From: Algoriphagus sp. Y33
GTDB taxonomy: Bacteria > Bacteroidota > Bacteroidia > Cytophagales > Cyclobacteriaceae
DNA length: 64,000 nucleotides
Assembly (NCBI RefSeq): GCF_014838715.1
Contig: NZ_CP061947.1
Location: forward strand, 1,612,001 to 1,676,000
Direction: 5' to 3'
Part shown: in pieces, positions 1 to 9,039 of the stretch
Layout of the letters: the number at the start of each line of letters is the position of its first letter
Numbering within the stretch: position 1 is the first letter of the stretch
Notes under the pieces: model-generated
What the model was told of the DNA's origin: nothing
The model's database searches: none
What the model saw: only the letters and a program-made list of their open reading frames with translations
Program-made: the position numbers and the translations under genes

Positions 1-29
1 TCTGATCTGTTTGATGGGAATTAGACCTC

Positions 30-650
30 ATGAGTTTGGAAAACCAATGGGTAAATGGGATTCGAGGATATGCTAATGCCACTCAAAAATTTATTGAGGC
101 TACATTATCAATTGACTTTTGGGATCTGCATCGGGACTTTATAGAATTTATACCCAAGAAGAAGCTATCTCAACTATTGGATATAGGGGCAGGAATAGGC
201 AGAGATGCTTGGGAATTGTCAAAAATGGGGCATTCTGTAGTCGCTGTGGAGCCAACTAAAGAGTACCTTGAGGAGGGAAAACGATTGTTTGACATGCCGG
301 AGATAAAGTGGATCGACGATTCATTACCAAATCTAGCATTGCTTACCATGTGTAATCATTTTGATTTTATTTTGGCATCGGGAGTCTTTCATCATCTTGA
401 CAGCAGCGATCAAAAAACAGCTATAATGAGAGTATCACAACTTTTAAAAACCAAAGGTGTTTTTGCCCTCAGCCTTCGCAATGGGCCTCCAGGAGTTGGC
501 ACGTGGGTTTTTCCTACAGATAGTTTTTCTACAATTAAGAATGCTAAGTCATGTGGTCTAGACTTATGCTTGAGAATGGATAACCAGCCAAGTTTACTTA
601 GGGGCAAAGAAAATGTCACCTGGTCAAAATTAGTATTTCAGAAAACGTAA
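30..650 (+). CDS. class I SAM-dependent methyltransferase
   Basis: This 206-residue protein looks like a small cytoplasmic class I methyltransferase. Residues about 49-57 (LDIGAGIGR) match the glycine-rich SAM-binding motif I, an acidic residue ends the next strand (VVAVEP), and FDFILASGVFHHL near residue 112 matches the later core strands of the Methyltransf_11/25 families. The fold is clear but the substrate is not: nothing in the sequence or the neighbours tells whether it modifies a small molecule, a lipid or a protein. It begins with ATG and the next gene is convergent, so it may be the last gene of an operon that starts outside the window. Confidence 0.8.
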   Translation: MSLENQWVNGIRGYANATQKFIEATLSIDFWDLHRDFIEFIPKKKLSQLLDIGAGIGRDAWELSKMGHSVVAVEPTKEYLEEGKRLFDMPEIKWIDDSLPNLALLTMCNHFDFILASGVFHHLDSSDQKTAIMRVSQLLKTKGVFALSLRNGPPGVGTWVFPTDSFSTIKNAKSCGLDLCLRMDNQPSLLRGKENVTWSKLVFQKT

Positions 651-679
651 GGGAATCTGTTTTCCCATATTTTCTTAGT

Positions 680-1300
680 CTAATCTTCTACTTCCAATGC
701 CTCCAATATATCCGCCAGTTCATCAAAGTCTTTCAACCCAGGCTTAATCTCTTCTCCACCGACAAGAGAAATGCCGTATAGGTTCAGATCCTCAATCAGG
801 CCTCGTACGTTTGCGGCTGTAATTCCTACTCCCAAAATTACCCTGCAATTTTCGCTCAATAGTTTTATAGCTTGCTTATCCTTTTGATCCAGCACTTCAT
901 GAGAGGAGATGGCATGGAATATGATGCCTGATTCATTGAGTTTCTCTGCCACTTCCAATTCAATGTGCCGAACTTCCTCTAGATCCATTCTATAAATCAA
1001 CCCATACCCTTTACCCTCCAAATCGGCCAGAGGTTCAATTCTGTCATGCTCAATCCATTTTATGCTTGGGTAACTCTCCAGAGTCTCTTGCACTTGATAT
1101 CCTGTATAAGTCAAAAATTCCCCTACAAATTCCAGCCCTGAGACCCACCCTGTGATTTCATTAAACTGAGTAGGAGTGATGAATTTTTCGGATTCCTCTT
1201 CTATGGAAAAACCTAACAAGTCCACGTACATCCCGGCGCAGTACCTGGCATCTGAGAGATTGGTAATGCCGCTTATTTTTACAAAAGTGCTTAAAGCCAT
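680..1300 (-). CDS. TrpF-like (phosphoribosylanthranilate isomerase fold) protein, catalytic residues missing
   Basis: The 206-residue protein aligns by eye with phosphoribosylanthranilate isomerase. It has the N-terminal VKISGITN motif (family form KICGI), a GVGITAANV stretch resembling the phosphate-binding GGL.P.NV strand, and a GGEE..PGLKDF ending like the family's GVE..PG.KD. However, the catalytic cysteine of KICG is Ser10, and no LLD motif carrying the catalytic aspartate can be seen; the corresponding region reads IIFHAISSH. It is also not in a trp operon. I infer a TrpF-fold paralogue that has probably lost isomerase activity or acts on something else. An automatic call of trpF would probably be wrong in function. 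Confidence 0.65.
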   Translation of the reverse strand: MALSTFVKISGITNLSDARYCAGMYVDLLGFSIEEESEKFITPTQFNEITGWVSGLEFVGEFLTYTGYQVQETLESYPSIKWIEHDRIEPLADLEGKGYGLIYRMDLEEVRHIELEVAEKLNESGIIFHAISSHEVLDQKDKQAIKLLSENCRVILGVGITAANVRGLIEDLNLYGISLVGGEEIKPGLKDFDELADILEALEVED

Positions 1301-1428
1301 GATTCAAATTTTGAATCGGCTAAGATAATCAGGATGATCGGCTTCAAAAAAGTATTTCGAAACTGTATCAACTTACCCTAGTCATATAATTTGGAAAATA
1401 CTTGTATTTTTAGTCATTGAAAGGCAAT

Positions 1429-2088
1429 ATGAATAGACGGCTACCCATACTTGTGTTTTTTGCATTTGTACTTTTTACTTCTTGTGATCGAGAAATAGAA
1501 GAGGCACAAGTTGATTTAGAGTATGATTTCCAACCTCTGGAAGTGGGCTTATTCTGGCTTTATGAAGTAGACCAAACGACCTATTTTGGTGAAAATGATT
1601 CTGAAGAGGAGCATTTTTACTATCGCGATCGTATTAGCAGCTACTATACTAATGAAGAGGGAGAGCAGGTTTTTCTCGTATTGCGTACAAAATCAAAAGA
1701 CAGAATCGATTGGACTATTGAACTACCCTATACACTGATTCAACGGGGTTTTTCATTGGTGAGAACCATAGAAAATCAAGCGGTCGTTGCCTTGGTTTTC
1801 CCCCCCAAAGATGGGGTCATTTGGAATAGTAATGCGTATAGAAATCAAGTACAAGATGATTTTGAATTGATCAATTCAAGGAATACTGTACGTGTAAATC
1901 AAGAGAATAGCGACGATTTGATCACCTACAGGGATATACGCTACGAAGTATATGAAAAGGGAGTAGGTTTATTGGAAAAGTACGATGAGGTGCTTACTTA
2001 TTGCTCTAGAAATGATTGTTTAGGTGATATGTTGATAGATTCTGGTGCTAAAACTCACATGAAGTTGATAGGGAATGGGAAGAATTAA
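1429..2088 (+). CDS. hypothetical lipoprotein
   Basis: This is a putative exported lipoprotein of about 219 residues. The N-terminus has two arginines, a hydrophobic stretch (LPILVFFAFVLFTSC) and a lipobox-like cysteine followed by DRE. The mature part is acidic and rich in aromatic residues and resembles no family I can name. I chose the ATG at 1429 rather than a TTG four codons upstream because it directly precedes a normal signal peptide. The 3' end overlaps the next gene by 14 bases, so translation of the two is probably coupled and this protein may act with the secreted protease that follows. Confidence 0.7.
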   Translation: MNRRLPILVFFAFVLFTSCDREIEEAQVDLEYDFQPLEVGLFWLYEVDQTTYFGENDSEEEHFYYRDRISSYYTNEEGEQVFLVLRTKSKDRIDWTIELPYTLIQRGFSLVRTIENQAVVALVFPPKDGVIWNSNAYRNQVQDDFELINSRNTVRVNQENSDDLITYRDIRYEVYEKGVGLLEKYDEVLTYCSRNDCLGDMLIDSGAKTHMKLIGNGKN

Positions 2089-3739
2089 GGTTCCGGTTTG
2101 CGTATTAATGGTATTTGTTTGCTGTGCCAATTTGATAGCACAAGACCGCTATGCTGTTTTCTATAAATACAAGCCGCAAGAAAGTCTGTCTCTTGAGAGA
2201 CCAAGTGAATTTCTAAGTCAGAAAGCACTGGATCGTAGAACCAGAGAAGGTGTGGCACCAGATAGTTTAGACCTTCCCGTTTCACAGAAATATGTGGATA
2301 TGGTCTATGAGAAGTCGGACTATATTCTGTATTCCACTAAATGGTTTAATGCTACGTTGTTGGTAAGTGATGAAGCACATGTAAAAGAGTTAGAAGCTTT
2401 GCCTTTTGTCGATCGTGTAGTGTTGGTTGGGAGGAGTTTTGTACCCAATCCCAATGCTAGAGCCCGTAGGAGTAGTTACTCATCTGCCACTACTGACCAT
2501 TTTTCCAAACCAACAGAAAGCGCCCGGGTCTTGGCAGTCGATGAAGAGACGTACGATTTTCAGAATTCACTATTGGGCATAGACAGGATGCATGAAGAAG
2601 GGTACACTGGAAAAGGTGTGACTATTGCTGTTTTTGATGCTGGATTTCCCGGGTCTGATACTGCCAGTCCATTGGTTCATTTGCAGGCAAATGGGAAAAT
2701 AGTCGGGACAAGGGATTTTGTCAGGCCTTGGAATGAGAATGTGTATTCTGATAGTCAACACGGTACTAATGTGCTTTCGCTGATTGCATCCAATGAGCCG
2801 GGTAAAATGCTCGCGGGGGCACCTGACGCAGCTTATATCCTTGCAATCACCGAAGAGATAGCCACTGAATACCGGGTGGAAGAATACAATTGGGTTCGTG
2901 CCGCCGAATATGCCGACAGCTTGGGTACAGATATTATTAACAGTTCGGTGGGCTACTGGGATTTTGATGATCCGGAGATGAACTACACAAGGGCTGATTT
3001 GGACGGGGAGACCACCATAATTGCTAAAGGAGCTAGTATTGCAGCGAGTAAAGGGATTCTGGTAATAAACAGTGTAGGGAATACCGGGCCTTTAGAATCT
3101 ACTTTAAATTCGCCTTCGGATGTGAAAGGGATTCTGGCAATAGGGTCAGTCACTAGAGAATTGGCAGTATCAGGTTTTAGCTCCCGTGGCCCCACGGGAG
3201 ACGGAAGGATTAAGCCTGATTTGGCTGCTTTTGGTAGCGGTGCAGCACTTATTAGGTCAAATGGCTCGGTAGGCTACTCTAATGGCACATCTTTTTCGGC
3301 TCCTCAGATAGCTGCTTTAGCCGCTGGATTATGGGAAGCCAAACCCGAATGGACGAAGGACAAACTGATCGAAAGTTTATTGAACAGTGGGACACAGGCA
3401 GATGAACCTGATAATTTGTTGGGGTATGGCATTCCAAATTTCTTTGATGCACTGTATGGAGAAATACTTGGAGTGGATGAAAATGAAGAAGCTTTGGCCT
3501 GGAAAGTCTATCCGAATCCAATAGTAGGTGATGAGCTGAATATCCATTTCGGAAATAGCTTAAGTGCTGAATTTTCCCTGTTTGATTTCAACGGACGCAT
3601 ACTTGAAAACGTAAGGTTGAACAGAGCCACAGTAAAAGAACCTTTTCAGATTCTTTTACAAGGTTTGAAGCCTGGATTTTACTTGATCCGTATGCAAGAC
3701 AGTTCACTGGTGAGACAAAGCAAATTAATAAGACAATAG
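2075..3739 (+). CDS. S8 family (subtilisin-like) serine peptidase with T9SS sorting domain
   Basis: The 554-residue protein is a secreted subtilase. A signal peptide (residues 1-22, ending LIAQ) is followed by a region resembling an inhibitor-type propeptide, then the catalytic domain with the three S8 motifs: Asp188 in VFDAGFPG, His229 in QHGTNV and Ser406 in NGTSFSAP. INSVGNTG supplies the usual oxyanion asparagine. The last ~80 residues (starting WKVYPNP, ending KLIRQ) look like a type A T9SS C-terminal sorting domain, so export across the outer membrane by the type IX system is inferred. All catalytic residues are present. The gene overlaps the lipoprotein upstream by 14 bases. Confidence 0.93.
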   Translation: MGRIKVPVCVLMVFVCCANLIAQDRYAVFYKYKPQESLSLERPSEFLSQKALDRRTREGVAPDSLDLPVSQKYVDMVYEKSDYILYSTKWFNATLLVSDEAHVKELEALPFVDRVVLVGRSFVPNPNARARRSSYSSATTDHFSKPTESARVLAVDEETYDFQNSLLGIDRMHEEGYTGKGVTIAVFDAGFPGSDTASPLVHLQANGKIVGTRDFVRPWNENVYSDSQHGTNVLSLIASNEPGKMLAGAPDAAYILAITEEIATEYRVEEYNWVRAAEYADSLGTDIINSSVGYWDFDDPEMNYTRADLDGETTIIAKGASIAASKGILVINSVGNTGPLESTLNSPSDVKGILAIGSVTRELAVSGFSSRGPTGDGRIKPDLAAFGSGAALIRSNGSVGYSNGTSFSAPQIAALAAGLWEAKPEWTKDKLIESLLNSGTQADEPDNLLGYGIPNFFDALYGEILGVDENEEALAWKVYPNPIVGDELNIHFGNSLSAEFSLFDFNGRILENVRLNRATVKEPFQILLQGLKPGFYLIRMQDSSLVRQSKLIRQ

Positions 3740-3800
3740 GAATTTGGGGAGTGTGTATTAATTTAGTTTTTTCATCTGTTTATAATTAATTTTGTATGGT

Positions 3801-3913
3801 CAGATAGCCTGTCCCGATTCTCGGGAGAATCCCGCACAGGAAATAATCATCCCTCCCCTGAAGTAAGTTCGGGACAAGTTATGTGACGTTCTTCGTCATG
3901 CTCGATTTCATAT
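3801..3913. repeat. dispersed intergenic repeat, copy A, with hairpin
   Basis: The gap between the protease and rpe holds a hairpin (TCCCGA TTC TCGGGA, 3812-3826) followed by a stretch ending in GTCATGCTCGATTTCATAT (3895-3913). Bases 3841-3913 match the reverse complement of 61010-61079 closely, with shared blocks AATAATCATCCCTC, TTCGGGACAAGTT and TCGTCATGCTCGATTTCATAT. Related partial copies lie at 23163-23286 and 54171-54252. All lie between genes. Function is unknown; a MITE or REP-like element is the simplest reading. Confidence 0.7.
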
Positions 3914-3936
3914 AATCAATTCCCTATTCCCTACAT

Positions 3937-4596
3937 ATGTCTCCATTAGTTGCCCCTTCCATATTAGCTGCTGATTTTGCAAATCTCCAAAGCGAAGTGG
4001 AAATGCTTAATTCCTCAGAAGCTGATTATATCCATGTGGATATAATGGATGGTGTATTTGTTCCTAATATTTCTTTTGGAATTCCTGTGACCGAAGCGAT
4101 TCATCGTTTCGCAAGAAAGCCCCTGGACGTACATTTGATGATCGTGAATCCTGATAATTACTTGGAAGCTTTTAGAAATGCAGGCGCAGAAATCATCTCG
4201 GTTCATTATGAAGCATGTACACATCTGCATCGCACGCTACAGGCTATTCACAACCTTGGAGTCAAAGCAGGAGTGGCCATTAATCCCCATACGCCTGTAG
4301 AACTGTTGTCCGACGTGATTCAGGATATTGATATGGTGTGTGTGATGTCTGTGAATCCTGGGTTCGGAGGGCAGAAGTTTATCGAAAACACATATTCCAA
4401 GGTTTCCCGGCTGAAGGATTTGATTCTGGCGAAAGGTGCCGACACAAAAATTGAAATAGATGGGGGAGTAAATCTTCAGAATAGCCCTAAATTGATAGCC
4501 TCAGGCGCTGATGTATTGGTGGCAGGAAGTTTTGTTTTTAGTTCTTCTGAACCCGTCCAAACAATACGCCTGCTAAAGGGTATTGGGATGGTGTAA
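3937..4596 (+). CDS. rpe: ribulose-phosphate 3-epimerase
   Basis: The 219-residue protein interconverts ribulose 5-phosphate and xylulose 5-phosphate in the pentose phosphate pathway. It matches the family over its whole length: APSILAADFANL at the N-terminus, HVDIMDGVFVPN (metal-binding His33 and Asp35), MSVNPGFGGQKFI and EIDGGVN with the second catalytic aspartate, then ADVLVAGSFVF at the phosphate site. Length is normal and no key residue is missing. It starts at an ATG just downstream of repeat copy A and appears to be transcribed on its own. Confidence 0.96.
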   Translation: MSPLVAPSILAADFANLQSEVEMLNSSEADYIHVDIMDGVFVPNISFGIPVTEAIHRFARKPLDVHLMIVNPDNYLEAFRNAGAEIISVHYEACTHLHRTLQAIHNLGVKAGVAINPHTPVELLSDVIQDIDMVCVMSVNPGFGGQKFIENTYSKVSRLKDLILAKGADTKIEIDGGVNLQNSPKLIASGADVLVAGSFVFSSSEPVQTIRLLKGIGMV

Positions 4597-4711
4597 CTAT
4601 TTGGTCATACCATTTATCATAAAAAACCTTAAAAACCTTACATGTTTCTTGAATTTTTGGGTTTTGAGGGCTTTATTGAGAATTGTAATAGAAATTAAAA
4701 CCAACCGGATT

Positions 4712-5221
4712 ATGAAAAAAGTATTGCTTTTCGGAGCGTTATTCGCGTTCCTAGGGCTTGCTGCTTACGCACAAGATGAAGAGAAAGTCACCGACGAGGA
4801 ATTGGCTAAATATGCGAATGTTGAGGTGACATTCGATAATTATGTGAATTCAAAGACAGAGGAATTAAAGTCTATGATTTTGGAAAATGAAATTTTTCAA
4901 GGTGGTGGCCGATATAATGAGATCAAAGCTGCTTGGGGGGACGATGCTAAAATGACTGAAGCAGAAGTTACTGAAGAAGAAAAGGCTGCATTTGTGGAAG
5001 TAAAAGAGTTTCAAGAGTCTCTTCAGGGTGTTTTGAAAGAATACAAAACTGGCTTGATCATGGACGAGGAGATTTTGGGAGCAGGGACATACAATAAAGT
5101 ATTGGCAGCTACAAAAGAGGATCCAGCTGTAAAAGAGAAACTTGATACTATGATTGCAGAAATGAAAGCAAAACAAGAAGCTGAAAAAGAAGATACATCC
5201 GAGCCTACAGATGGTAAATAA
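4712..5221 (+). CDS. hypothetical exported acidic protein with an internal duplication
   Basis: This is a small exported protein of about 169 residues with a clear signal peptide (MKKVLLFGALFAFLGLAAYA, then QDEE). The mature part is helical and strongly acidic. Two similar segments can be seen, one with EIFQGGGRYNEIKAAWGDDA and one with EILGAGTYNKVLAATKEDPA, suggesting an internal duplication. The open frame extends further upstream, but only the ATG at 4712 gives a signal peptide. A strong terminator follows 25 bases after the stop. I do not recognise a named family; it has the look of short helical periplasmic proteins such as the DUF4168 group, but I cannot confirm that. Confidence 0.75.
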   Translation: MKKVLLFGALFAFLGLAAYAQDEEKVTDEELAKYANVEVTFDNYVNSKTEELKSMILENEIFQGGGRYNEIKAAWGDDAKMTEAEVTEEEKAAFVEVKEFQESLQGVLKEYKTGLIMDEEILGAGTYNKVLAATKEDPAVKEKLDTMIAEMKAKQEAEKEDTSEPTDGK

Positions 5222-5245
5222 GATTATATTATAGCTAATATTGAG

Positions 5246-5275
5246 ATGCCTCCCAACCGGGAGGCATTTTTTTTT
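5246..5275 (+). terminator. rho-independent terminator after the exported acidic protein gene
   Basis: A perfect 9-bp stem (ATGCCTCCC / GGGAGGCAT) with an AACC loop is followed directly by a run of eight T. It lies 24 bases after the stop codon at 5221 and separates that gene from the next one on the same strand. Confidence 0.9.
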
Positions 5276-5316
5276 AATTTCACACCAAAGAGTTCCACAC
5301 ATTCGTTTAGAAAAGT

Positions 5317-6342
5317 ATGAATTTAAAAAAGCTACCCCTTTCCGTTATTCTTTGTTTTGTGTTGACAATGACATTTGCACAGCAGGAAGATATTTTTGGG
5401 ATTTCCGAAAAAGCCAAAAATCCCAAAAGTGAATCCGGATTGGGCAATATCACCCGAAATGTCTTGGAGATGTTCAGCGTGGAACTGTCGGGAGGAGGTG
5501 CTTATCAGCAGTTTGGCACGAGCTTCTATTCTGAAAATGTAGATTTGTACCCTTCGTTCAATCGATATCAAAATTTGCAGGGAGGCCCTCTGGATATTTC
5601 TGAAGAAAATCGGCTGGAGATGAAGGGCGGGGACTGGGTGTTCCCAAACTGGAATGGAGGTGTAAGGATCAATCTTTTCAACCTTCTCACAGTGGGTGGA
5701 GGATTCGGCCAAGAATGGGGTAATCTAGCACCTATGCAGGGAGGGGATTATCAGTTTGACTTCGAGGGAGCCACCTACCAAGTGGATAAATTGTATGGGA
5801 CTGTAGGTTTGGTGTTATATGATGCCAACCGAAGACGGGCATTCCTCAATTGGCGATATAGACATTACTCTTCTTCGAACATATACATGCAGTCAGAACT
5901 TAGACAGCGGGTACGCCAGAATTATCCTTGGAAATTCGTATTTGAAGCTGAGTTTGGTAAGTTGAATCTTAAGAAAGCTTATGATGCAGTTTTGGATGAT
6001 GGTCCGGTTCCCTACGAACCAAGACTGGCCGTGTCAGATAAGAATTACTACGGCTTAGGGTTGAGAATAGAGCGTGACTTCTCAGAGTATACCAAGATAT
6101 TTGTCAAAGGAGGTGCGGATTTCCGTAAATTCACATATGCAGCATCGGACTTTTCTGAAGTTATGGATCTGGATCAAAAGGTATATGCTATGCAAGTGGG
6201 ACTGGCGGTTCGTTTTCCCGGAACCAAGCGTTGCAAAATTGCCGGCTGTGGTGTTGTCATGAAGCATATGCACAATGGAATTGAGTACAGAGGAAGCGGA
6301 ATGTTCAATTTTCAGAACAGGAAAGTAGGGCAGTGGTATTAA
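5317..6342 (+). CDS. putative outer-membrane beta-barrel protein
   Basis: The 341-residue protein has a signal peptide (about residues 1-21, ending MTFAQ) and a mature part rich in aromatic residues and glycine, with alternating-pattern strands such as WNGGVRINLFNLLTVGGGFGQEWG, LYGTVGLVLYD, NYYGLGLRIERDF and KIFVKGGADFRKF. This pattern suggests a beta-barrel in the outer membrane. No specific family was recognised. Two cysteines near the C-terminus (KRCKIAGCG) could form a disulphide. It stands alone between the terminator at 5246 and gyrA. Confidence 0.7.
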   Translation: MNLKKLPLSVILCFVLTMTFAQQEDIFGISEKAKNPKSESGLGNITRNVLEMFSVELSGGGAYQQFGTSFYSENVDLYPSFNRYQNLQGGPLDISEENRLEMKGGDWVFPNWNGGVRINLFNLLTVGGGFGQEWGNLAPMQGGDYQFDFEGATYQVDKLYGTVGLVLYDANRRRAFLNWRYRHYSSSNIYMQSELRQRVRQNYPWKFVFEAEFGKLNLKKAYDAVLDDGPVPYEPRLAVSDKNYYGLGLRIERDFSEYTKIFVKGGADFRKFTYAASDFSEVMDLDQKVYAMQVGLAVRFPGTKRCKIAGCGVVMKHMHNGIEYRGSGMFNFQNRKVGQWY

Positions 6343-6438
6343 AGTCTTGATTATCCCCTTTGGTGTTTGTAATCTCTTTTCAAAACCATTCGGTTTTTAC
6401 TATCTTGCAGCCTTAATCGACCCCGTGAATAGCATTAT

Positions 6439-9012
6439 ATGGCTCAAGGAGAAAACGAGAACATCATACCCATTAATATTGAAGAGGAAATGCGTGGTGC
6501 CTACATCGATTATTCGATGTCGGTTATTGTTTCAAGAGCACTTCCTGATGTCCGTGACGGACTGAAACCGGTACACCGCAGAATCCTTTTTGGGATGCAG
6601 GAACTGGGAGTATTACATAACAAACCTTATAAGAAATCTGCAAGAATTGTCGGAGAGGTTCTCGGTAAGTATCACCCGCATGGTGACTCTGCCGTTTACG
6701 AAACGATGGTTCGTATGGCGCAGCCATGGTCCTTGAGATATCCATTGGTGGATGGTCAGGGTAACTTCGGTTCCATCGATGGGGATAATCCTGCGGCTAT
6801 GCGTTATACTGAAGCAAGACTGAAGCGTATTGCGGAGGAGCTCTTGGTTGACATCAACAAGGAGACAGTAGATTTTCAGTTCAACTTCGATGACTCCCTT
6901 AAAGAGCCCATCGTTTTGCCTGCCAAAGTTCCCGCGCTTCTATTGAATGGAGCATCAGGTATCGCTGTAGGTATGGCGACTAATATGGCCCCTCACAACT
7001 TGGGCGAGGTTATCGATGGAATTGTAGCGTATATTGACAACAATGAAATCACCATATCCGAATTGATGGAGCACATCGTAGCTCCAGATTTCCCTACAGG
7101 TGGTATTATTTATGGCTACAACGGTGTGAAAGCTGCTTTTGAAACCGGCCGGGGTAGAGTGGTGATGCGCGGTAAAGCCAATGTGGAAATCAAAGACGGT
7201 GGAAATAAGGAGATGATTATCATCACCGAGATTCCATATATGGTAAATAAGGCCAGCATGGTAGAGAAGACCGCCGCGCTGATCAATGAGAAAAAGATTG
7301 ATGGAATATCCGCAATTCGTGATGAATCAGATCGCTCTGGAATGCGGATTGTGTATGAATTAAAAAGAGATGCAATATCCAGTGTAGTTCTTAATAATTT
7401 ATATAAGCACACTCAGTTACAGACTTCATTCTCAGTGAATAACGTGGCCTTGGTGAAAGGTAGACCGCAGACATTGAATTTGAAGGATATGATCGTTCAT
7501 TATGTCAATCACCGCCATGAGGTAGTGATTCGTAGAACGGAATATGAACTGAGAGAAGCAGAAAAGAGAGCACATATTCTTCAAGGGTATTTGATCGCTT
7601 TGGATCATTTGGATGAGGTGATTTCCTTGATCAGAAGTTCTGCTGATCCTGAAACTGCCAGAAATGGTTTAATTGAGAGATTTGATCTGAGCGAAATTCA
7701 GGCAAGAGCTATTCTCGACATGAGATTACAGCGATTGACCGGAATGGAAAGAGATAAGATCATCAATGAGTATGAGGAGATCATGGCATTGATCGAAGAG
7801 CTCAAAGAAATCCTCGCCAGTGAAGAAAAGAGAATGGAGATCATCAAGGAAGAGCTGGCGGAAATGAAAACCCGCTATGCTGATGATAGAAGAACTGAAA
7901 TCGAGCATAATGCGGAAGATTTCAGCTACGAGGATATGATTCCAAATGAGGAAGTGATCATTACGGTTTCCCATGAAGGATATGTGAAGCGCACTGCACT
8001 TACGGAGTATCGTACCCAAGGAAGAGGGGGGGTAGGATCACGTGGTGTAAGTACCAAACAAGATGATTTTACAGAATATCTGTTTACAGCATCCACTCAT
8101 AATTACCTGTTGATCTTCACAGACAAGGGGAAGTTGTTCTGGCTGAAAACCTATGCGATTCCTGAAGGATCCAAGACTTCTAAAGGAAGGCCTATTCAGA
8201 ACTTAATGAGCATAGAGCAGGATGACAGGATACGTTCGATCATCCAGGTTGCGGACTTGAATGATCAGGATTATCTGAACAATCATTTCCTTGTGATGGT
8301 AACCAAACAGGGGATTATTAAGAAGACTACACTAGAACAATATAGCCGTCCACGGACAAATGGTATCATCGCATTGAATATCCGTGAGGATGACCAGTTG
8401 GTCAATGTGGAAATGACTAACGGTAGCCAGCATATAGTGATAGCAGCCAAATCCGGTAGAGCTATTCACTTCAATGAAACAGCAGTAAGGCCGATGGGAA
8501 GGACTGCTACGGGTGTTAGAGCAATCAGGTTAAATGATGATAGCGATTATGTTATTGGCATGGTATGTGCATCCGAGGAAAACGCAACTTTGCTCGTAGT
8601 TTCTGAAAAGGGCTACGGCAAGCGCTCCAGCCTTGACGAATATAGAATTACCAATCGCGGAGGAAAAGGAGTGAAGGCAATGAGTGTTACGGAGAAGACC
8701 GGGGCACTGGTTGCAATCAAGGAAGTAGTCGAAACCGATGATTTGATGATCATTAACAGATCAGGTATAACCATTCGTATTTCGGTAGATGGGCTTCGCA
8801 TCATGGGAAGAGCTACTCAAGGAGTAAGATTGATTAAAATCGGAGAAAATGACGAAATTTCCTCAGTTGAGAAGATTTCTAAGGAAGAAGAGGTTGAAGC
8901 GATTATAGATGCAGTATTAGAAACGGGTGGAAATGCTGATAACACTGCTGATGAGGGCCCAACTGACGAATCTGATGATGCTTCTGATGAATCAAATGAA
9001 ATTAACGAATAA
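6439..9012 (+). CDS. gyrA: DNA gyrase subunit A
   Basis: The 857-residue protein is the DNA-cleaving subunit of gyrase. The N-terminal winged-helix/tower region reads [26 protein letters not shown]. The catalytic tyrosine is Tyr123 in [10 protein letters not shown], and the quinolone-resistance region reads [10 protein letters not shown], with the usual Ser84 and a Glu88 acidic residue. The C-terminal beta-pinwheel begins with a GyrA-box of the form QGRGGVG near residue 525, which supports gyrase rather than topoisomerase IV. The tail is a long acidic, serine-rich segment ([15 protein letters not shown]), as in many Bacteroidota GyrA. The next gene starts 27 bases after its stop and may be cotranscribed. 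Confidence 0.97.
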   Translation: MAQGENENIIPINIEEEMRGAYIDYSMSVIVSRALPDVRDGLKPVHRRILFGMQELGVLHNKPYKKSARIVGEVLGKYHPHGDSAVYETMVRMAQPWSLRYPLVDGQGNFGSIDGDNPAAMRYTEARLKRIAEELLVDINKETVDFQFNFDDSLKEPIVLPAKVPALLLNGASGIAVGMATNMAPHNLGEVIDGIVAYIDNNEITISELMEHIVAPDFPTGGIIYGYNGVKAAFETGRGRVVMRGKANVEIKDGGNKEMIIITEIPYMVNKASMVEKTAALINEKKIDGISAIRDESDRSGMRIVYELKRDAISSVVLNNLYKHTQLQTSFSVNNVALVKGRPQTLNLKDMIVHYVNHRHEVVIRRTEYELREAEKRAHILQGYLIALDHLDEVISLIRSSADPETARNGLIERFDLSEIQARAILDMRLQRLTGMERDKIINEYEEIMALIEELKEILASEEKRMEIIKEELAEMKTRYADDRRTEIEHNAEDFSYEDMIPNEEVIITVSHEGYVKRTALTEYRTQGRGGVGSRGVSTKQDDFTEYLFTASTHNYLLIFTDKGKLFWLKTYAIPEGSKTSKGRPIQNLMSIEQDDRIRSIIQVADLNDQDYLNNHFLVMVTKQGIIKKTTLEQYSRPRTNGIIALNIREDDQLVNVEMTNGSQHIVIAAKSGRAIHFNETAVRPMGRTATGVRAIRLNDDSDYVIGMVCASEENATLLVVSEKGYGKRSSLDEYRITNRGGKGVKAMSVTEKTGALVAIKEVVETDDLMIINRSGITIRISVDGLRIMGRATQGVRLIKIGENDEISSVEKISKEEEVEAIIDAVLETGGNADNTADEGPTDESDDASDESNEINE

Positions 9013-9039
9013 CCAACCAAACAAGATAAATACGCTAAA

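Noticed and set aside
1..29. Possible tail of an upstream gene (frame ending at a TAG at 22-24)
   Set aside because: Only seven codons are visible, so there is nothing to support a product.
4865..5302. 145-codon open frame antisense to the exported acidic protein gene
   Set aside because: Phe- and Cys-rich mirror of a Glu/Lys-rich gene; includes the terminator hairpin.
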